NCBI RefSeq assembly: GCF_017912555.1
Contig: NZ_JAERSD010000010.1
Coordinates: 62,001 to 126,000 of the forward strand
From: Bacillus sp. REN3
GTDB taxonomy: Bacteria > Bacillota > Bacilli > Bacillales > Cytobacillaceae
DNA length: 64,000 nucleotides
Direction: 5' to 3'
A model generated the notes under the pieces. It was given only the letters and a program-made list of their open reading frames with translations. It did no database searches and had not been told where the DNA came from. The position numbers and the translations under genes were made by a program. Shown here piece by piece: positions 1 through 8,353 of the stretch (position 1 is the stretch's first letter; each line of letters starts with the position of its first letter).

Positions 1-349
1 CTGGAACCATCTCTGCATCAATGGACTGATCGAATTCTTTATACGCTGCAAAAGTAACATGTTCTTCCTCAAAACCAAGCTTCTTTATTCCGAGCAATTG
101 GGCCTGTGCCGCCACCTCTTCATGAGCCTGGCCTTTTTGAAGGACCACTTCAAAGCCTTCACATTGTTTGGCTGCTTGTTCCGTGTAGCGGAAATCTGTA
201 ATGAACAGAGCTTTCTCGTTACTGATCAATATCATGCCGGATGTTCCAGTAAATCCTGACATATACCTTCTGTTGAACTCGCTTGTGATGAGCATTCCAT
301 CAATCCCAAGACTTTCAAAACTTTCACGTAATTTCCGCACTTTTTCCAT
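1..349 (-). CDS. yqhT: Xaa-Pro peptidase YqhT, N-terminal part (cut by window edge)
   Basis: This is the N-terminal 116 codons of an M24-family aminopeptidase P/prolidase; the rest, including the metal-binding catalytic domain, lies beyond the window start. The start MEKVRKLRESFESLGIDGML is followed by the creatinase-like N-terminal domain signature (YMSGFTGTSG, then FITDFRYTEQA). ATG 349 has GGGGAGG eight bases upstream. It begins 4 bases after the aroQ stop, so the two are translationally close and surely co-transcribed. Position after aroQ matches B. subtilis yqhS-yqhT. The metal ligands are not visible, so activity is inferred from family and context. Confidence 0.85.
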   Translation of the reverse strand, partial: MEKVRKLRESFESLGIDGMLITSEFNRRYMSGFTGTSGMILISNEKALFITDFRYTEQAAKQCEGFEVVLQKGQAHEEVAAQAQLLGIKKLGFEEEHVTFAAYKEFDQSIDAEMVP

Positions 350-353
350 ATCA

Positions 354-800
354 TTATTCCTCCCCTAAACCATCTCTAATAAATGCTTCGAGCGCCAGCT
401 CATACCCAAGAAGCCCAAGACCGGCAATTTGCCCTTTCGAAACTGGGGCGATCACCGATTTATGCCTGAATGCCTCCCTTTCATAAACATTCGATATATG
501 TACTTCGATTACAGGACATTGAATTCCTGCAATGGCATCCCTGATGGCGTAGCTATAATGGGTAAAAGCGCCTGGGTTAAAAATGATGCCAGCAAAATCA
601 GCATCCTCAGCTTCATGGATTTTATCAATCAATTCCCCCTCATAGTTCGATTGGAAACAGATGATCTCCATTTGCTTTTCCTGTCCAAGCCTCGCCATCC
701 TGGCTTCCAAATCAGCGAGCGTTTTCACGCCATATATTCCTGGTTCCCTTTTTCCTAAACGGTTCAAATTCGGTCCGTTCAGCAGAAGTATTTTTTTCAT
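354..800 (-). CDS. aroQ: 3-dehydroquinate dehydratase, type II
   Basis: Small dodecameric type II dehydroquinase of the shikimate pathway (3-dehydroquinate to 3-dehydroshikimate), cytosolic, 148 aa, the normal family length. The N-terminus [22 protein letters not shown] is followed by [19 protein letters not shown] and [11 protein letters not shown], the active-site signatures (Tyr of the lid near residue 22, Glu, His). I chose ATG 800 rather than an upstream in-frame ATG because the family starts at [11 protein letters not shown] and GGGGAG lies just before it. A hairpin plus U-run ends directly at this ribosome binding site (see terminator at 814-842). yqhT follows 4 bases downstream. Confidence 0.95.
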   Translation of the reverse strand: MKKILLLNGPNLNRLGKREPGIYGVKTLADLEARMARLGQEKQMEIICFQSNYEGELIDKIHEAEDADFAGIIFNPGAFTHYSYAIRDAIAGIQCPVIEVHISNVYEREAFRHKSVIAPVSKGQIAGLGLLGYELALEAFIRDGLGEE

Positions 801-813
801 AATATGGCTCCCC

Positions 814-842
814 AAAAAAAGAATGTTCAATAAGAACATTCT
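814..842 (-). terminator. Rho-independent terminator or attenuator abutting the aroQ ribosome binding site
   Basis: On the minus strand AGAATGTTC-ttatt-GAACATTCT is followed by seven T. The T-run runs straight into GGGGAG, the aroQ ribosome binding site. It can end yqhR transcription, but it also sits inside any leader reaching aroQ from upstream, so an attenuation role is possible. Confidence 0.75.
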
Positions 843-878
843 AACATAACTATTTTTAGGAAAACTAGCTTGAGCCGC

Positions 879-1394
879 TTATGAAGTTGCCTGTTTCTGA
901 TTTTTTTCGCGATTCTGCATTTCATTTTCTTCATAGGATATGGAATAGCCTACAAAAACGCCATAAAGGAGGTAGAGGCACGCTGAAGTGATAAGCGTGT
1001 TTTTCGACAACTCCCAAAATGGCTTGATTCCCGGGAAGATTGGGTTCAGTACATAAAAGACAAGGAAAAATAATACCAGCCCATAGGCGGCACCTGCCCA
1101 GATGGAATTTACCTTTCTTAAAGCCGCGTAATAGATTAGCGCTGCACCGATCGAAAAAAGACCGATTGCCGCAATCGAAATGACAGTCCCCAGCCATTGC
1201 TTTTTCCAATCACCCAGAGCCCATGGTTCCAGGATGACGTTCGGACTGACTTCCGTAAAGTTAAAGAGATATGCAAGGTAACCAAGGGAACTCCAAAAGA
1301 TTCCTCCAAACAAGCCAGTAATCACTGTCAGTGCCATGAAGGACATCGGCTTTTCCTTTTGATCCTGTTCGAGTCGTTCTTCATTTCCAGCCAT
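879..1394 (-). CDS. yqhR: YqhR family membrane protein
   Basis: 171 aa integral membrane protein with about four hydrophobic helices (around residues 20-45, 70-95, 105-125 and 135-155) and a charged C-terminal tail rich in E, N, Q and K. There are no catalytic motifs. The name rests on context: aroQ (yqhS) downstream and yqhP upstream as in B. subtilis. I start at ATG 1394 (MAGNEERLEQDQKEKPM) because CCTGGAGGTG lies six to seven bases before it; longer in-frame extensions lack a ribosome binding site. The gene yqhQ (DUF1385), normally between yqhP and yqhR, is not present here. Function unknown. Confidence 0.75.
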   Translation of the reverse strand: MAGNEERLEQDQKEKPMSFMALTVITGLFGGIFWSSLGYLAYLFNFTEVSPNVILEPWALGDWKKQWLGTVISIAAIGLFSIGAALIYYAALRKVNSIWAGAAYGLVLFFLVFYVLNPIFPGIKPFWELSKNTLITSACLYLLYGVFVGYSISYEENEMQNREKNQKQATS

Positions 1395-1769
1395 CAAAAA
1401 CACCTCCAGGCTTAGTATATCCGGATGATGCGCTTCCCTTTCATGAATTGGAAAATAACTGCCTTGCAATTGTCATTCTTTTTTAGCAGACTGGACGGTT
1501 TACGATATGGAGGTTTTATCTTTTCTTTAGTAAAATATAAGTATATACAGACAATCTTCGAAATATTGAATATGCTATGAACGATCAGCAATTTTCAGGA
1601 TTTTCCTTTAAAGACTTCGATAGTCTGTGATTCTCTCGTTTAGAGCCCTCCGAAAATAGGGAAAAGAAGCAGGAGAAGGGTATAAAATCGAAGAAATTGT
1701 ATAAAGTATACGTTGGAAAGTTTAAAAGCTTGAAAAATTGCTCATGATGCTTTTAGGGAGGTGGCTTTC
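1395..1769. other. Intergenic region between divergent yqhR and yqhP
   Basis: 375 bases of AT-rich sequence with no coding potential on either strand. It must hold the promoters of both divergent genes. Around 1639-1665 GTTTAG and GGGAAA are 15 bases apart, slightly too far for a good sigma-B promoter. Nothing else stands out. Confidence 0.5.
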
Positions 1770-2138
1770 TTGAATAATAGATCTTCGATGTTCATTGTTG
1801 CGGGGCTGATCATCCTTGCAGGCATTGGATTAGTATCAGGACTCCTTAAGAATCCTGCTGGTATCCTCAAAATGGTTGCTGTTGTGGCCTTGATTGTTGC
1901 CGTTCTATATTTTGCAATAGGACGTTTTTCTTCATCTGGCCCCGGAAAGCAGCAGCAGCGGGCATTCCATAAAGCGGCAATCCGCTCAAAAAAGAAATAT
2001 CAAAGCAAAGAAGCGAACACTTATTCGAAACGGTCGAAAATCAGGTCCCTGGCATCCGCACGGAGGAAAAAAGATGCATCCCATTTAACTGTCATTGAGG
2101 GCAAAAAAGGAAAGAAAAAAAATCGGGCCTCTTTTTAA
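1770..2138 (+). CDS. yqhP: YqhP / SA1362-type small membrane protein
   Basis: 122 aa protein with two N-terminal transmembrane helices (MFIVAGLIILAGIGLVSGLL, then a second near residues 30-52) and a long strongly basic cytoplasmic tail full of K, R, S and Q, ending KKGKKKNRASF. I choose TTG 1770 because GGGAGGTG sits six bases before it; the in-frame GTG at 1761 lies inside that ribosome binding site. The stop codon is within the downstream terminator hairpin. Context is as in B. subtilis (yqhO next door, convergent). The basic tail suggests contact with nucleic acid or anionic lipid, which is inference; no function is known to me. Confidence 0.75.
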   Translation: MNNRSSMFIVAGLIILAGIGLVSGLLKNPAGILKMVAVVALIVAVLYFAIGRFSSSGPGKQQQRAFHKAAIRSKKKYQSKEANTYSKRSKIRSLASARRKKDASHLTVIEGKKGKKKNRASF

Positions 2139-2148
2139 CCCGATTTTT
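2117..2148. terminator. Bidirectional terminator between yqhP and yqhO
   Basis: AAAAATCGGG pairs with CCCGATTTTT around a 12-base loop, with T-runs on both strands. It serves convergent yqhP (+) and yqhO (-); the yqhP stop lies in the loop. Confidence 0.85.
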
Positions 2149-2157
2149 TTATTTTTC

Positions 2158-3042
2158 TCAATAACACCACGATTTGAAAAACCGGTCCGCATACTCCTTG
2201 CCAAGGCCGACCAGCTCATCCTTTTTTTCATTAGTCAATTGAAACTCAGTCGTCAGCGCCCCTTCAGTCGGGATAAATATGATGTTTTTTTCATGTTTTC
2301 TTGAGATATATCTTGAATCATGGGCATCCTTCATGGTTTCAAACAGCGCCTCGTATAATTGCAGGGCATTCTTTATTTTATTCGTGGGCTGCTGGGTCAG
2401 GTGATGACTGAGCTTGACCCCAAGAACTGGCCTGACTTTCTTGATGTTTTCCTTGTCAAAAAGCCACATCGGAAAATTGCTCAGTACACCCCCATCAACG
2501 ACAATATTTGTTCCTACACGGTCCCGCAGCTTAACAGGCTCAAAGAAAAACGGCAGGCTGCAGCTCATCCTGATTGCCCTGGCAATCGGAAAGGTCCGCG
2601 GATTGATTCCATATTTCGGCAAATCATCAGGCAAAATCAAAAGTCTCCCATTTGTCAGGTCTGAGGCAATCACCCTCAATGTATCAGGCGGCAGATCTCC
2701 AAATGTCTTAAGCCCCCGTGCGGCAAGCTTTTCATTGATCCAGCATTCCAGTTCACTGCCTTTGTACAGTCCTAGCCGCCAGTAGACATACAGCCACTTT
2801 GTCAACGCTGTAGGGAATATCGTTTTTCGGGAATCGAGGAACTTCTTAAGATCGAGTCCATCGACAAGCAGCTTCATTTCGGTACTTGAATACCCGGCTG
2901 CCAGCAATCCTGCAATAAGGGATCCTGCGCTCGTTCCTGCTACCCTCTTGAATTTGAATCCCCGCTCCTCAATTGCGGCACATGCACCGATCAGGGCGAA
3001 GCCTTTGATGCCTCCTCCGGAAAAAACGCCGTCTATATACAT
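2158..3042 (-). CDS. yqhO: Patatin-like phospholipase family protein YqhO
   Basis: 294 aa serine acyl hydrolase of the patatin/RssA type with a Ser-Asp dyad. The oxyanion-hole loop GGGIKG is at residues 9-14, the nucleophile elbow GTSAGS at 36-41 (Ser38), and the catalytic Asp is in VVDGGVLSNFP (Asp183). No signal peptide or membrane segment is seen, so it is cytosolic or peripheral at the membrane. GGAGGGG precedes ATG 3042. The substrate is unknown; lipid acyl ester hydrolysis is the family expectation. In B. subtilis the neighbouring gene is mntR; here the adjacent gene is nrdJ. Confidence 0.9.
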   Translation of the reverse strand: MYIDGVFSGGGIKGFALIGACAAIEERGFKFKRVAGTSAGSLIAGLLAAGYSSTEMKLLVDGLDLKKFLDSRKTIFPTALTKWLYVYWRLGLYKGSELECWINEKLAARGLKTFGDLPPDTLRVIASDLTNGRLLILPDDLPKYGINPRTFPIARAIRMSCSLPFFFEPVKLRDRVGTNIVVDGGVLSNFPMWLFDKENIKKVRPVLGVKLSHHLTQQPTNKIKNALQLYEALFETMKDAHDSRYISRKHEKNIIFIPTEGALTTEFQLTNEKKDELVGLGKEYADRFFKSWCY

Positions 3043-3374
3043 ATGAGCCCCTCCCGTCGATGTACTCTATTGATACATCTTTAAGCTCATATTCTGTAAA
3101 ATAGTACGGCGTACAAGCTGAAAATTTTTATTGTCAATGTAATACTGGATTTTTTAGATACTGAAATGGGCCGACTCTTATTGTCCCATGCCAGATGTTG
3201 CGATAATGTATTCTCCAGCTCCGAAAGGCCCCGCTTTTCAGAATGATCGCCCTTAGACAGATATTAGGGGCGCCGTATGATCTTGCCGAACGCCCGACCC
3301 TCATAAATCTTCTTTCGCTCCTTTATTCAAATCGGCCAATAGGACGATACCTTCCTATAGCTTACTGGAAGTAC
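3043..3374. other. Intergenic region between yqhO and the nrdJ terminator
   Basis: About 330 bases without a supported gene. It lies upstream of yqhO and so should contain its promoter. No tRNA, known riboswitch or convincing inverted repeat was seen. Confidence 0.4.
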
Positions 3375-3411
3375 AAAAAACAGAGGCTGGATAAGCTTTT
3401 CCACCCTCTGT
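3375..3411 (-). terminator. nrdJ terminator
   Basis: On the minus strand ACAGAGG-g-TGGA ... TCCA-g-CCTCTGT followed by a run of T forms an extended hairpin 10 bases after the nrdJ stop. Confidence 0.85.
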
Positions 3412-3420
3412 AGATATTCA

Positions 3421-5979
3421 TTAAAGTCCGCATTTCAATTGCGCGTTGCAATTCGTGCAAGTGTTACAACCGCCGATTTCCTTTACTTCGCCCTTCCGGC
3501 ACACTGGGCATGTGTTCCCGACCTCTGAACCGATCGTTACATTCGTAGAGCGAAGCTCATTGATCGTGTCAACTAGGACGACATGCTGCTTTTGCTTTTG
3601 ATGTTTGTCTTCTTTCTCTTCGAAACTGTTTTCCTCAGCTTTCAACGTCAGTACTTGAGAATCACGGGAGCCGTCAACGTATACAGTTCCTCCCTTGGCT
3701 CCGCCCTTGTACAGGCGTTCGTATACCTTTTCTACCTGCTCGACACTATAGCCCTTCGGAGCGTTTACCGTCTTGCTGATCGAACTGTCAATCCAGCGCT
3801 GGATTACGCACTGTACATCCGCATGTGCCCCAGGAGATAGTTCCATTGCCGATATGAACCAATTCGGAAGGTTATCAGGGTCGGCACCAGGATTGCGATC
3901 AAGGTATTCCTGGACGATATCCGCTTTCACTTCGATGAACTTGCCAAGACGGCCGCTGCGGAAGTACGAGAATGAGAAGTATGGTTCGAGTCCTGTGCTT
4001 ACACCAACCATGGTTCCAGTGGATCCAGTAGGGGCAACAGTCAGCAAATGGGAGTTGCGGATGCCATTTTCCAGGATCGATTCACGGATATCTTCAGGCA
4101 TTTTTTTCATGAAGCCTGTATTTGTGAAAGCCTTTCGCAATCTGTTTGTTTCTTGCTCTGTCCCGCCTTGCAGGAATGGGAAGCTGCCCTTTTCCTTCGC
4201 CAGTTCGACAGAGGCTCTATAGGCTGAGGTTGCGATTGTTTCGAACACTTTATCAACAAGCATGTTGCCTTCTTCGGAACCGTACTCTGTTTCACAGTAA
4301 ATCAGGAGGTCATGCAGCCCCATGACACCCAGTCCGACCCGGCGTTCGCCAAGGGCTTGCTTTTTATTCTCCTCAAGGAAGTATGGAGTAGCATCGATGA
4401 CATTGTCCTGCATGCGGACACCCACTTCAACTGTGCGTTTGAGCTTCTCAAAATTCACTGTTTTCGATTCCTTGTCCGCCATTTCCGCAAGGTTCACGGC
4501 CGCGAGGTTACAGACCGAAAATGGAGCAAGCGGCTGTTCCCCGCATGGATTGGTCGCTACAACCTTTTGTCCATATGCTTGTGCGTTTGTCATGTCATTG
4601 GCGTTATCGATGAAGAAAATACCTGGTTCCGCTGAATATGTGGCACAAATATTGATCAGATTCCATAATTCTTTTGCCTTGATTTTTCTGTAAGTGCGTA
4701 CCTTATAGCCGAGCTTTTCCCACTCGCGAACGTCGCCAACTTTATGCCATTCTTCATTATAGACTTTCATTGTCTCAGCATCGTAGCTTTCAACATCAGG
4801 GAAACGAAGTCCATAATCTTCATCTTTTTCAACTGCTTCCATGAAATCTTTTGTCAATGTGACTGAAATATTGGCCCCTGTCAGGAATTCGGGGTTGTGG
4901 ACTGTGTAAGTACCTCCGGTAGCAAGCTTTTCTTTAGCTGCACTAATAATATCAGCACTGAAACCACCATACCCAGGGATGTTCTCATAATTTACAATTC
5001 CCTGATACATCGCTTCTTCTTGAAGGGTTAGCGGTGTGAACTTCAGTTTTTCCCTTGCTAATTTCTTGATTGATTCATCCTTTGTGTTTTCAATCAAGAA
5101 ACGAAGGATCCTTGGATTTTGCATTTTTGAAATGATGAATTCAACGATGTCAGGATGCCAGTCTGCCAGCATGATCATCTGGGCGCCCCTGCGCGACCCT
5201 CCCTGCTCGACTAAGTGTGTAAGCTTTGCAATATCATCAAGCCAGGAGACGGAACCTGATGATTTCCCGTTTACCCCTCTAGCCAAAGTGTTCCGTGGCC
5301 TAAGTGTTGATCCATTCGTTCCCACACCTCCGCCGCGGCTCATTATTTCCATGACCTGCTTGCGGTGCTCGGAGATACCCTCACGCGAATCCTTCACGAA
5401 AGGCATTACATAGCAATTGAAATACGTGACATCGGTCTCGGCGCCGGCACCATAAAGAACACGTCCAGCAGGAATGAAGTTCATGCTTACAAGCTCTTGA
5501 TAGAACTTTTCAAACCATTCCTTGCGCTTTTCCTCGGTCTTTTCCACTGCAGCCAATCCGGCAGCATTCCTCTTCGCAATTTGTTCATAGAAAACTTCCA
5601 AAGGTTTCTCTATGACATCAAGCGAACGTTTAATGACTCCTGTCGCTGCTTCCTCCGGATCATCCAGCACGGCGCGGAACTCCTCATCCACTAGGACCTT
5701 CGCAGCCTTGCTTTCCCAGTCTATTTCTAGAATGAACCCAAGTCCGCGGGCAGGGAATTTCGGATCCTCCTTGATGGTAAGGACGACGAAATCGCCAGCT
5801 GACAAAGTAATCTTCTCTGTGTCTTTGTACGTATAGCGGTCAAGCATGACTAGGCGGGAAACACCTTTGTGTGTAAGTTTCATATCAGGGGTGATCGGAT
5901 GAACCTGTGGAAATAGCTTAATATCCTTGTTCAAACTCTCAACATTAAGACTCATTTTTTGTCCAGTAGTAATAGACAT
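3421..5979 (-). CDS. nrdJ: Adenosylcobalamin-dependent (class II) ribonucleotide reductase
   Basis: 852 aa class II reductase that makes dNTPs from NTPs/NDPs without oxygen, using B12 to make the thiyl radical. Visible signatures: FNCYVMPF near residue 190, GGGVGTNGSTLRPRNT, EQGGSRRGAQM, the active-site loop NPCGEQPLAPFSVCNL near residue 485, and APTGSTGTMVGVSTGLEP. A C-terminal zinc-ribbon/redox tail has two CxxC-type pairs (CPVC, CNTC-TNC) and a terminal CGL. GGAGGAG precedes ATG 5979. It replaces mntR, which sits beside yqhO in B. subtilis. Two NrdR boxes 33 bases apart lie upstream, so it is very probably repressed by NrdR. No cobalamin riboswitch was seen. Confidence 0.95.
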   Translation of the reverse strand: MSITTGQKMSLNVESLNKDIKLFPQVHPITPDMKLTHKGVSRLVMLDRYTYKDTEKITLSAGDFVVLTIKEDPKFPARGLGFILEIDWESKAAKVLVDEEFRAVLDDPEEAATGVIKRSLDVIEKPLEVFYEQIAKRNAAGLAAVEKTEEKRKEWFEKFYQELVSMNFIPAGRVLYGAGAETDVTYFNCYVMPFVKDSREGISEHRKQVMEIMSRGGGVGTNGSTLRPRNTLARGVNGKSSGSVSWLDDIAKLTHLVEQGGSRRGAQMIMLADWHPDIVEFIISKMQNPRILRFLIENTKDESIKKLAREKLKFTPLTLQEEAMYQGIVNYENIPGYGGFSADIISAAKEKLATGGTYTVHNPEFLTGANISVTLTKDFMEAVEKDEDYGLRFPDVESYDAETMKVYNEEWHKVGDVREWEKLGYKVRTYRKIKAKELWNLINICATYSAEPGIFFIDNANDMTNAQAYGQKVVATNPCGEQPLAPFSVCNLAAVNLAEMADKESKTVNFEKLKRTVEVGVRMQDNVIDATPYFLEENKKQALGERRVGLGVMGLHDLLIYCETEYGSEEGNMLVDKVFETIATSAYRASVELAKEKGSFPFLQGGTEQETNRLRKAFTNTGFMKKMPEDIRESILENGIRNSHLLTVAPTGSTGTMVGVSTGLEPYFSFSYFRSGRLGKFIEVKADIVQEYLDRNPGADPDNLPNWFISAMELSPGAHADVQCVIQRWIDSSISKTVNAPKGYSVEQVEKVYERLYKGGAKGGTVYVDGSRDSQVLTLKAEENSFEEKEDKHQKQKQHVVLVDTINELRSTNVTIGSEVGNTCPVCRKGEVKEIGGCNTCTNCNAQLKCGL

Positions 5980-6100
5980 TTCTACAACTCCTCCAACGGT
6001 TTTGAAACTGCTATCTTTTTTGTCACTTGTTTTTCAGGATGGTATGTAAATCTAGCTGCATTTTTCAATTACCCTTACGTTATCATACCGAAACACAAAA

Positions 6101-6116
6101 AATCAATATATAGTAT
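6101..6116 (-). promoter_or_regulatory. NrdR box 1 upstream of nrdJ
   Basis: AATCAATATATAGTAT (plus strand) matches the NrdR consensus ACACTATATATAGTGT at 12 of 16 positions. It lies 33 bases from the second box. Confidence 0.7.
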
Positions 6117-6133
6117 ATATTTAATTTTCAACA

Positions 6134-6149
6134 ATACTATATATGGTGT
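6134..6149 (-). promoter_or_regulatory. NrdR box 2 upstream of nrdJ
   Basis: ATACTATATATGGTGT (plus strand) matches the NrdR consensus at 14 of 16 positions. The 33-base spacing to box 1 is about three helical turns, the usual arrangement for cooperative NrdR binding. Confidence 0.8.
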
Positions 6150-6312
6150 TCGGTTCATATGTGATTAATTTTGTCAAAAACGAAATCTATTAAAAAAAAG
6201 AGAGAAGAAGAGAGAAAGACGGATATCCTTCTCTAAATGAAAAAAAACAACAAATTTCGAGGGTTGCACTTTTTCAATCGCAAACAACCTTTTGAAAATA
6301 CTGGATAAAAAC

Positions 6313-6336
6313 AAAAAAAGCGGATTCCGCTTTTTT
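6313..6336. terminator. Bidirectional hairpin terminator in the nrdJ-lipM gap
   Basis: AAAAAAGCGGA and TCCGCTTTTTT form a tight hairpin with A/T runs on both sides. It is placed to end lipM transcription (minus strand) after the dispersed repeat. Confidence 0.7.
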
Positions 6337-6363
6337 CATTTTTGGCTGTTTTCGTGAATTTAA

Positions 6364-6560
6364 AATGGTGGATTTCCACTCCAGGCTGCTCGCTTTCCGC
6401 AGGGCGTCAGCTGAGCCTCATCGGCGAAAAAGATCCTGTAGGGTCTCAACTTTCCCGCTGAACCCGATGGACACTGAGTGAGCTACTGTGAATTCACCCA
6501 CTCACGAAGAAAATGCGTTAGCATTTTCTATGAGTCTCGCACCGTCCGTTCCAATCAATC
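6364..6560. repeat. Dispersed intergenic repeat, copy A (short form)
   Basis: Begins GATTTCCACTCCAGG, then GCTTTCCGC and GGGCGTCAG. It ends with a GAATTCACCCACTCACGAAG block, the hairpin AAAATGC-gtta-GCATTTT, and CGTCCGTTCCAATCAA. The same blocks in the same order and orientation occur at 49178-49560, there with a GC-rich insert. No coding capacity. It lies downstream of lipM. Confidence 0.8.
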
Positions 6561-6622
6561 TTTTCGAACTATTTGTTACTCTTAAAATTGATATAGAAAA
6601 CAACAATCCTTTAGAAAAAAGC

Positions 6623-7459
6623 CTACCTTTTAAAATTCCACTCATCCGTTTCGTATTTGTTTCTTGCAAGTGTGGATACATACTCCATCTCTTCGTCACT
6701 AAGCTGATACGGAGTCAATTCAATGTTAAGCCCCTCTTCAAAGCCTTGCCTGAACGCTTCTTTTGCTTCTCCAATCGTGATTTTCCTGCTGCTAAGTTCG
6801 TTGATGGTTACGGCTTTTGTCTTGAAGGCTCGCTGCATCCGTTCCTTCACGCGTTCATTTGGATATTTGAATAAACTGAAAAGCTTATCTTCATCAAGAT
6901 CAAGCAAAATGGAACCATGCTGCAGGATTACCCCCTTTTGCCGTGTCTGGGCACTTCCAGCAACCTTTCTCCCCTCAACGACAAGTTCGTACCAGCTTGG
7001 CGCATCAAAACAGACAGCGGAACGCGGATTCTTAAGTGCATCTTTTTCGGCAGAAGTTTCAGGCACAGCAAAATAAGCCTCAAGTCCAAGCTTTTGAAAG
7101 CCTTTCAAGATTCCTTCTGAAATGACACGATATGCCTCCGTGACCGTTTTAGGCATATCCGGATGTTCTTCAGTAACAATCACGCTATATGTAAGCTCAT
7201 GTTCATGCAATACGCCCCTGCCGCCTGTAGGCCTGCGTACAAAGCCAAGTCCTTGTTCCTTCACTGCTTCCAAATTTATTTCCCGCTCGACTTTCTGGAA
7301 ATAACCAACTGATAGTGATGGAGGGTTCCAACCATAAAAACGGATGACGGGAGGCATTTTCCCGGAACCGTGCCAATCCAGGAGCGCTTCATCCAAAGCC
7401 ATGTTGAATGCTGGTGAACAATCACCTGAGTCAATAAATCTCCATATTTCTTTTTCCAT
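6623..7459 (-). CDS. lipM: Octanoyl-[GcvH]:protein N-octanoyltransferase
   Basis: 278 aa transferase of the BPL/LipA/LipB fold that moves the octanoyl group from acyl carrier protein to GcvH, the first step of lipoate synthesis in bacilli. Signatures: [18 protein letters not shown] (residues 75-92), the nucleophile Cys150 in AVCFDAPSW, and the lysine motif GRKVAGSAQ (Lys165), both at the positions expected for B. subtilis LipM. GAGGG precedes ATG 7459. It sits near the glycine cleavage operon, whose H protein is its natural acceptor; gcvH itself is not in this window. Confidence 0.95.
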   Translation of the reverse strand: MEKEIWRFIDSGDCSPAFNMALDEALLDWHGSGKMPPVIRFYGWNPPSLSVGYFQKVEREINLEAVKEQGLGFVRRPTGGRGVLHEHELTYSVIVTEEHPDMPKTVTEAYRVISEGILKGFQKLGLEAYFAVPETSAEKDALKNPRSAVCFDAPSWYELVVEGRKVAGSAQTRQKGVILQHGSILLDLDEDKLFSLFKYPNERVKERMQRAFKTKAVTINELSSRKITIGEAKEAFRQGFEEGLNIELTPYQLSDEEMEYVSTLARNKYETDEWNFKR

Positions 7460-7577
7460 TCCATTCCCTCATTTTGTGTTTTGTGAAGTTTATGCGATTT
7501 TAAGTCTAACAAAATTCATAGCAAATTCAAAGCAGCTTGATTTTTATATATCCGGAGAGAAATTTGCCAAATTCCTT

Positions 7578-7606
7578 TGCTCTTATGCTAAATGGCTTAT
7601 ATAATT
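7578..7606 (+). promoter_or_regulatory. Probable sigma-A promoter of yqhL
   Basis: A perfect TATAAT at 7601-7606 lies 17 bases after TTGCTC (7578-7583), about 40 bases before the yqhL start. The -35 is weak. Confidence 0.5.
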
Positions 7607-7644
7607 AAAAGTGGTTCAGCTAAGCTTGAAAGGAGAAAGATGTT

Positions 7645-8025
7645 TTGGACACACTTTATTTTTTACTGATCCTCACTGCAGCGGTCATCATTTATTCTGT
7701 CATCATGTATTTTTACCAGAAGAAAATCGTGAAGACGCTGACAGAAGAAGAATTCAAGTCTGGTTATCGCAAGGCTCAACTGATCGATGTCCGCGAACCT
7801 AATGAATTTGCAGCCGGGCACATCCTTGGAGCAAGGAATATCCCGTTGACACAGCTAAAGTCCCGTCTGAAAGAAATAAGGCCGGACAAGCCCGTCTACC
7901 TCTATTGCCAGGGCGGATCCCGCAGCGGCCGTGCTGCGCAGTTCCTATATCGAAAAGGATATAAGGATTTGTATCAACTCGAGGGCGGCTTCAAAAAATG
8001 GGGCGGCAAAATCAAAACGAAATGA
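7645..8025 (+). CDS. yqhL: Membrane-anchored rhodanese-like protein YqhL
   Basis: 126 aa protein with one N-terminal transmembrane helix (residues 4-24) and a single rhodanese domain (LIDVREPNEFAAGHILGARN, then the active-site loop CQGGSRSG with Cys88). The domain should face the cytoplasm given the short N-terminus and the basic residues after the helix; it handles persulfide sulfur or acts as a sulfur sensor, substrate unknown. The start is TTG 7645 with AGGAG nine bases upstream; the ATG at 7640 is out of frame. It is divergent from lipM, as in B. subtilis. Confidence 0.9.
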   Translation: MDTLYFLLILTAAVIIYSVIMYFYQKKIVKTLTEEEFKSGYRKAQLIDVREPNEFAAGHILGARNIPLTQLKSRLKEIRPDKPVYLYCQGGSRSGRAAQFLYRKGYKDLYQLEGGFKKWGGKIKTK

Positions 8026-8043
8026 CCTCACTTTAATAAATGG

Positions 8044-8066
8044 CCCCTCTTGCATATGCAGAGGGG
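8044..8066 (+). terminator. Hairpin after yqhL
   Basis: CCCCTCT-tgcatatgc-AGAGGGG followed by a short T-run, 18 bases after the yqhL stop. The U-tract is weak. Confidence 0.6.
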
Positions 8067-8320
8067 TTTCGCATTTCTTACGGTTGCCCATCCAACCCAT
8101 CATACTGATATTTTCGAAACCATTCATCAATATGAAAAAAATCACCGGATCAAACCAGCCCGATACTCCTCGCAGGCTGGCCGGCTTAATAAGTCCTGCC
8201 TTTGAAAAGCGAATCCGCTTGATCGGATGACAGCAATAGATTGACAACTTTCAACGAATTCCCCACGATATCACCAGGCGCGTGGTCAACCACCTTGCCA
8301 GCTTCATCCCAAACGGAATA
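8067..8320. other. Intergenic region between convergent yqhL and gcvPB
   Basis: About 250 bases between the two terminators, inside a 328-base gene-free stretch. No conserved motif or gene was recognised on either strand. Confidence 0.4.
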
Positions 8321-8346
8321 AAGCCCTGCCGAAAATAGCAGGGCTT
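8321..8346 (-). terminator. Terminator of the gcv operon
   Basis: On the minus strand AAGCCCTGC-tattttc-GGCAGGGCTT followed by TATT, just after the gcvPB stop. Confidence 0.8.
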
Positions 8347-8353
8347 TGTTGCA

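Noticed and set aside
1639-1665. Sigma-B promoter before yqhP
   Set aside because: GTTTAG and GGGAAA are 15 bases apart, one more than the usual range, and GGGAAA is a weak -10.
5980-6180. Cobalamin riboswitch upstream of nrdJ
   Set aside because: No B12 box or conserved aptamer elements were seen; the region holds NrdR boxes instead.
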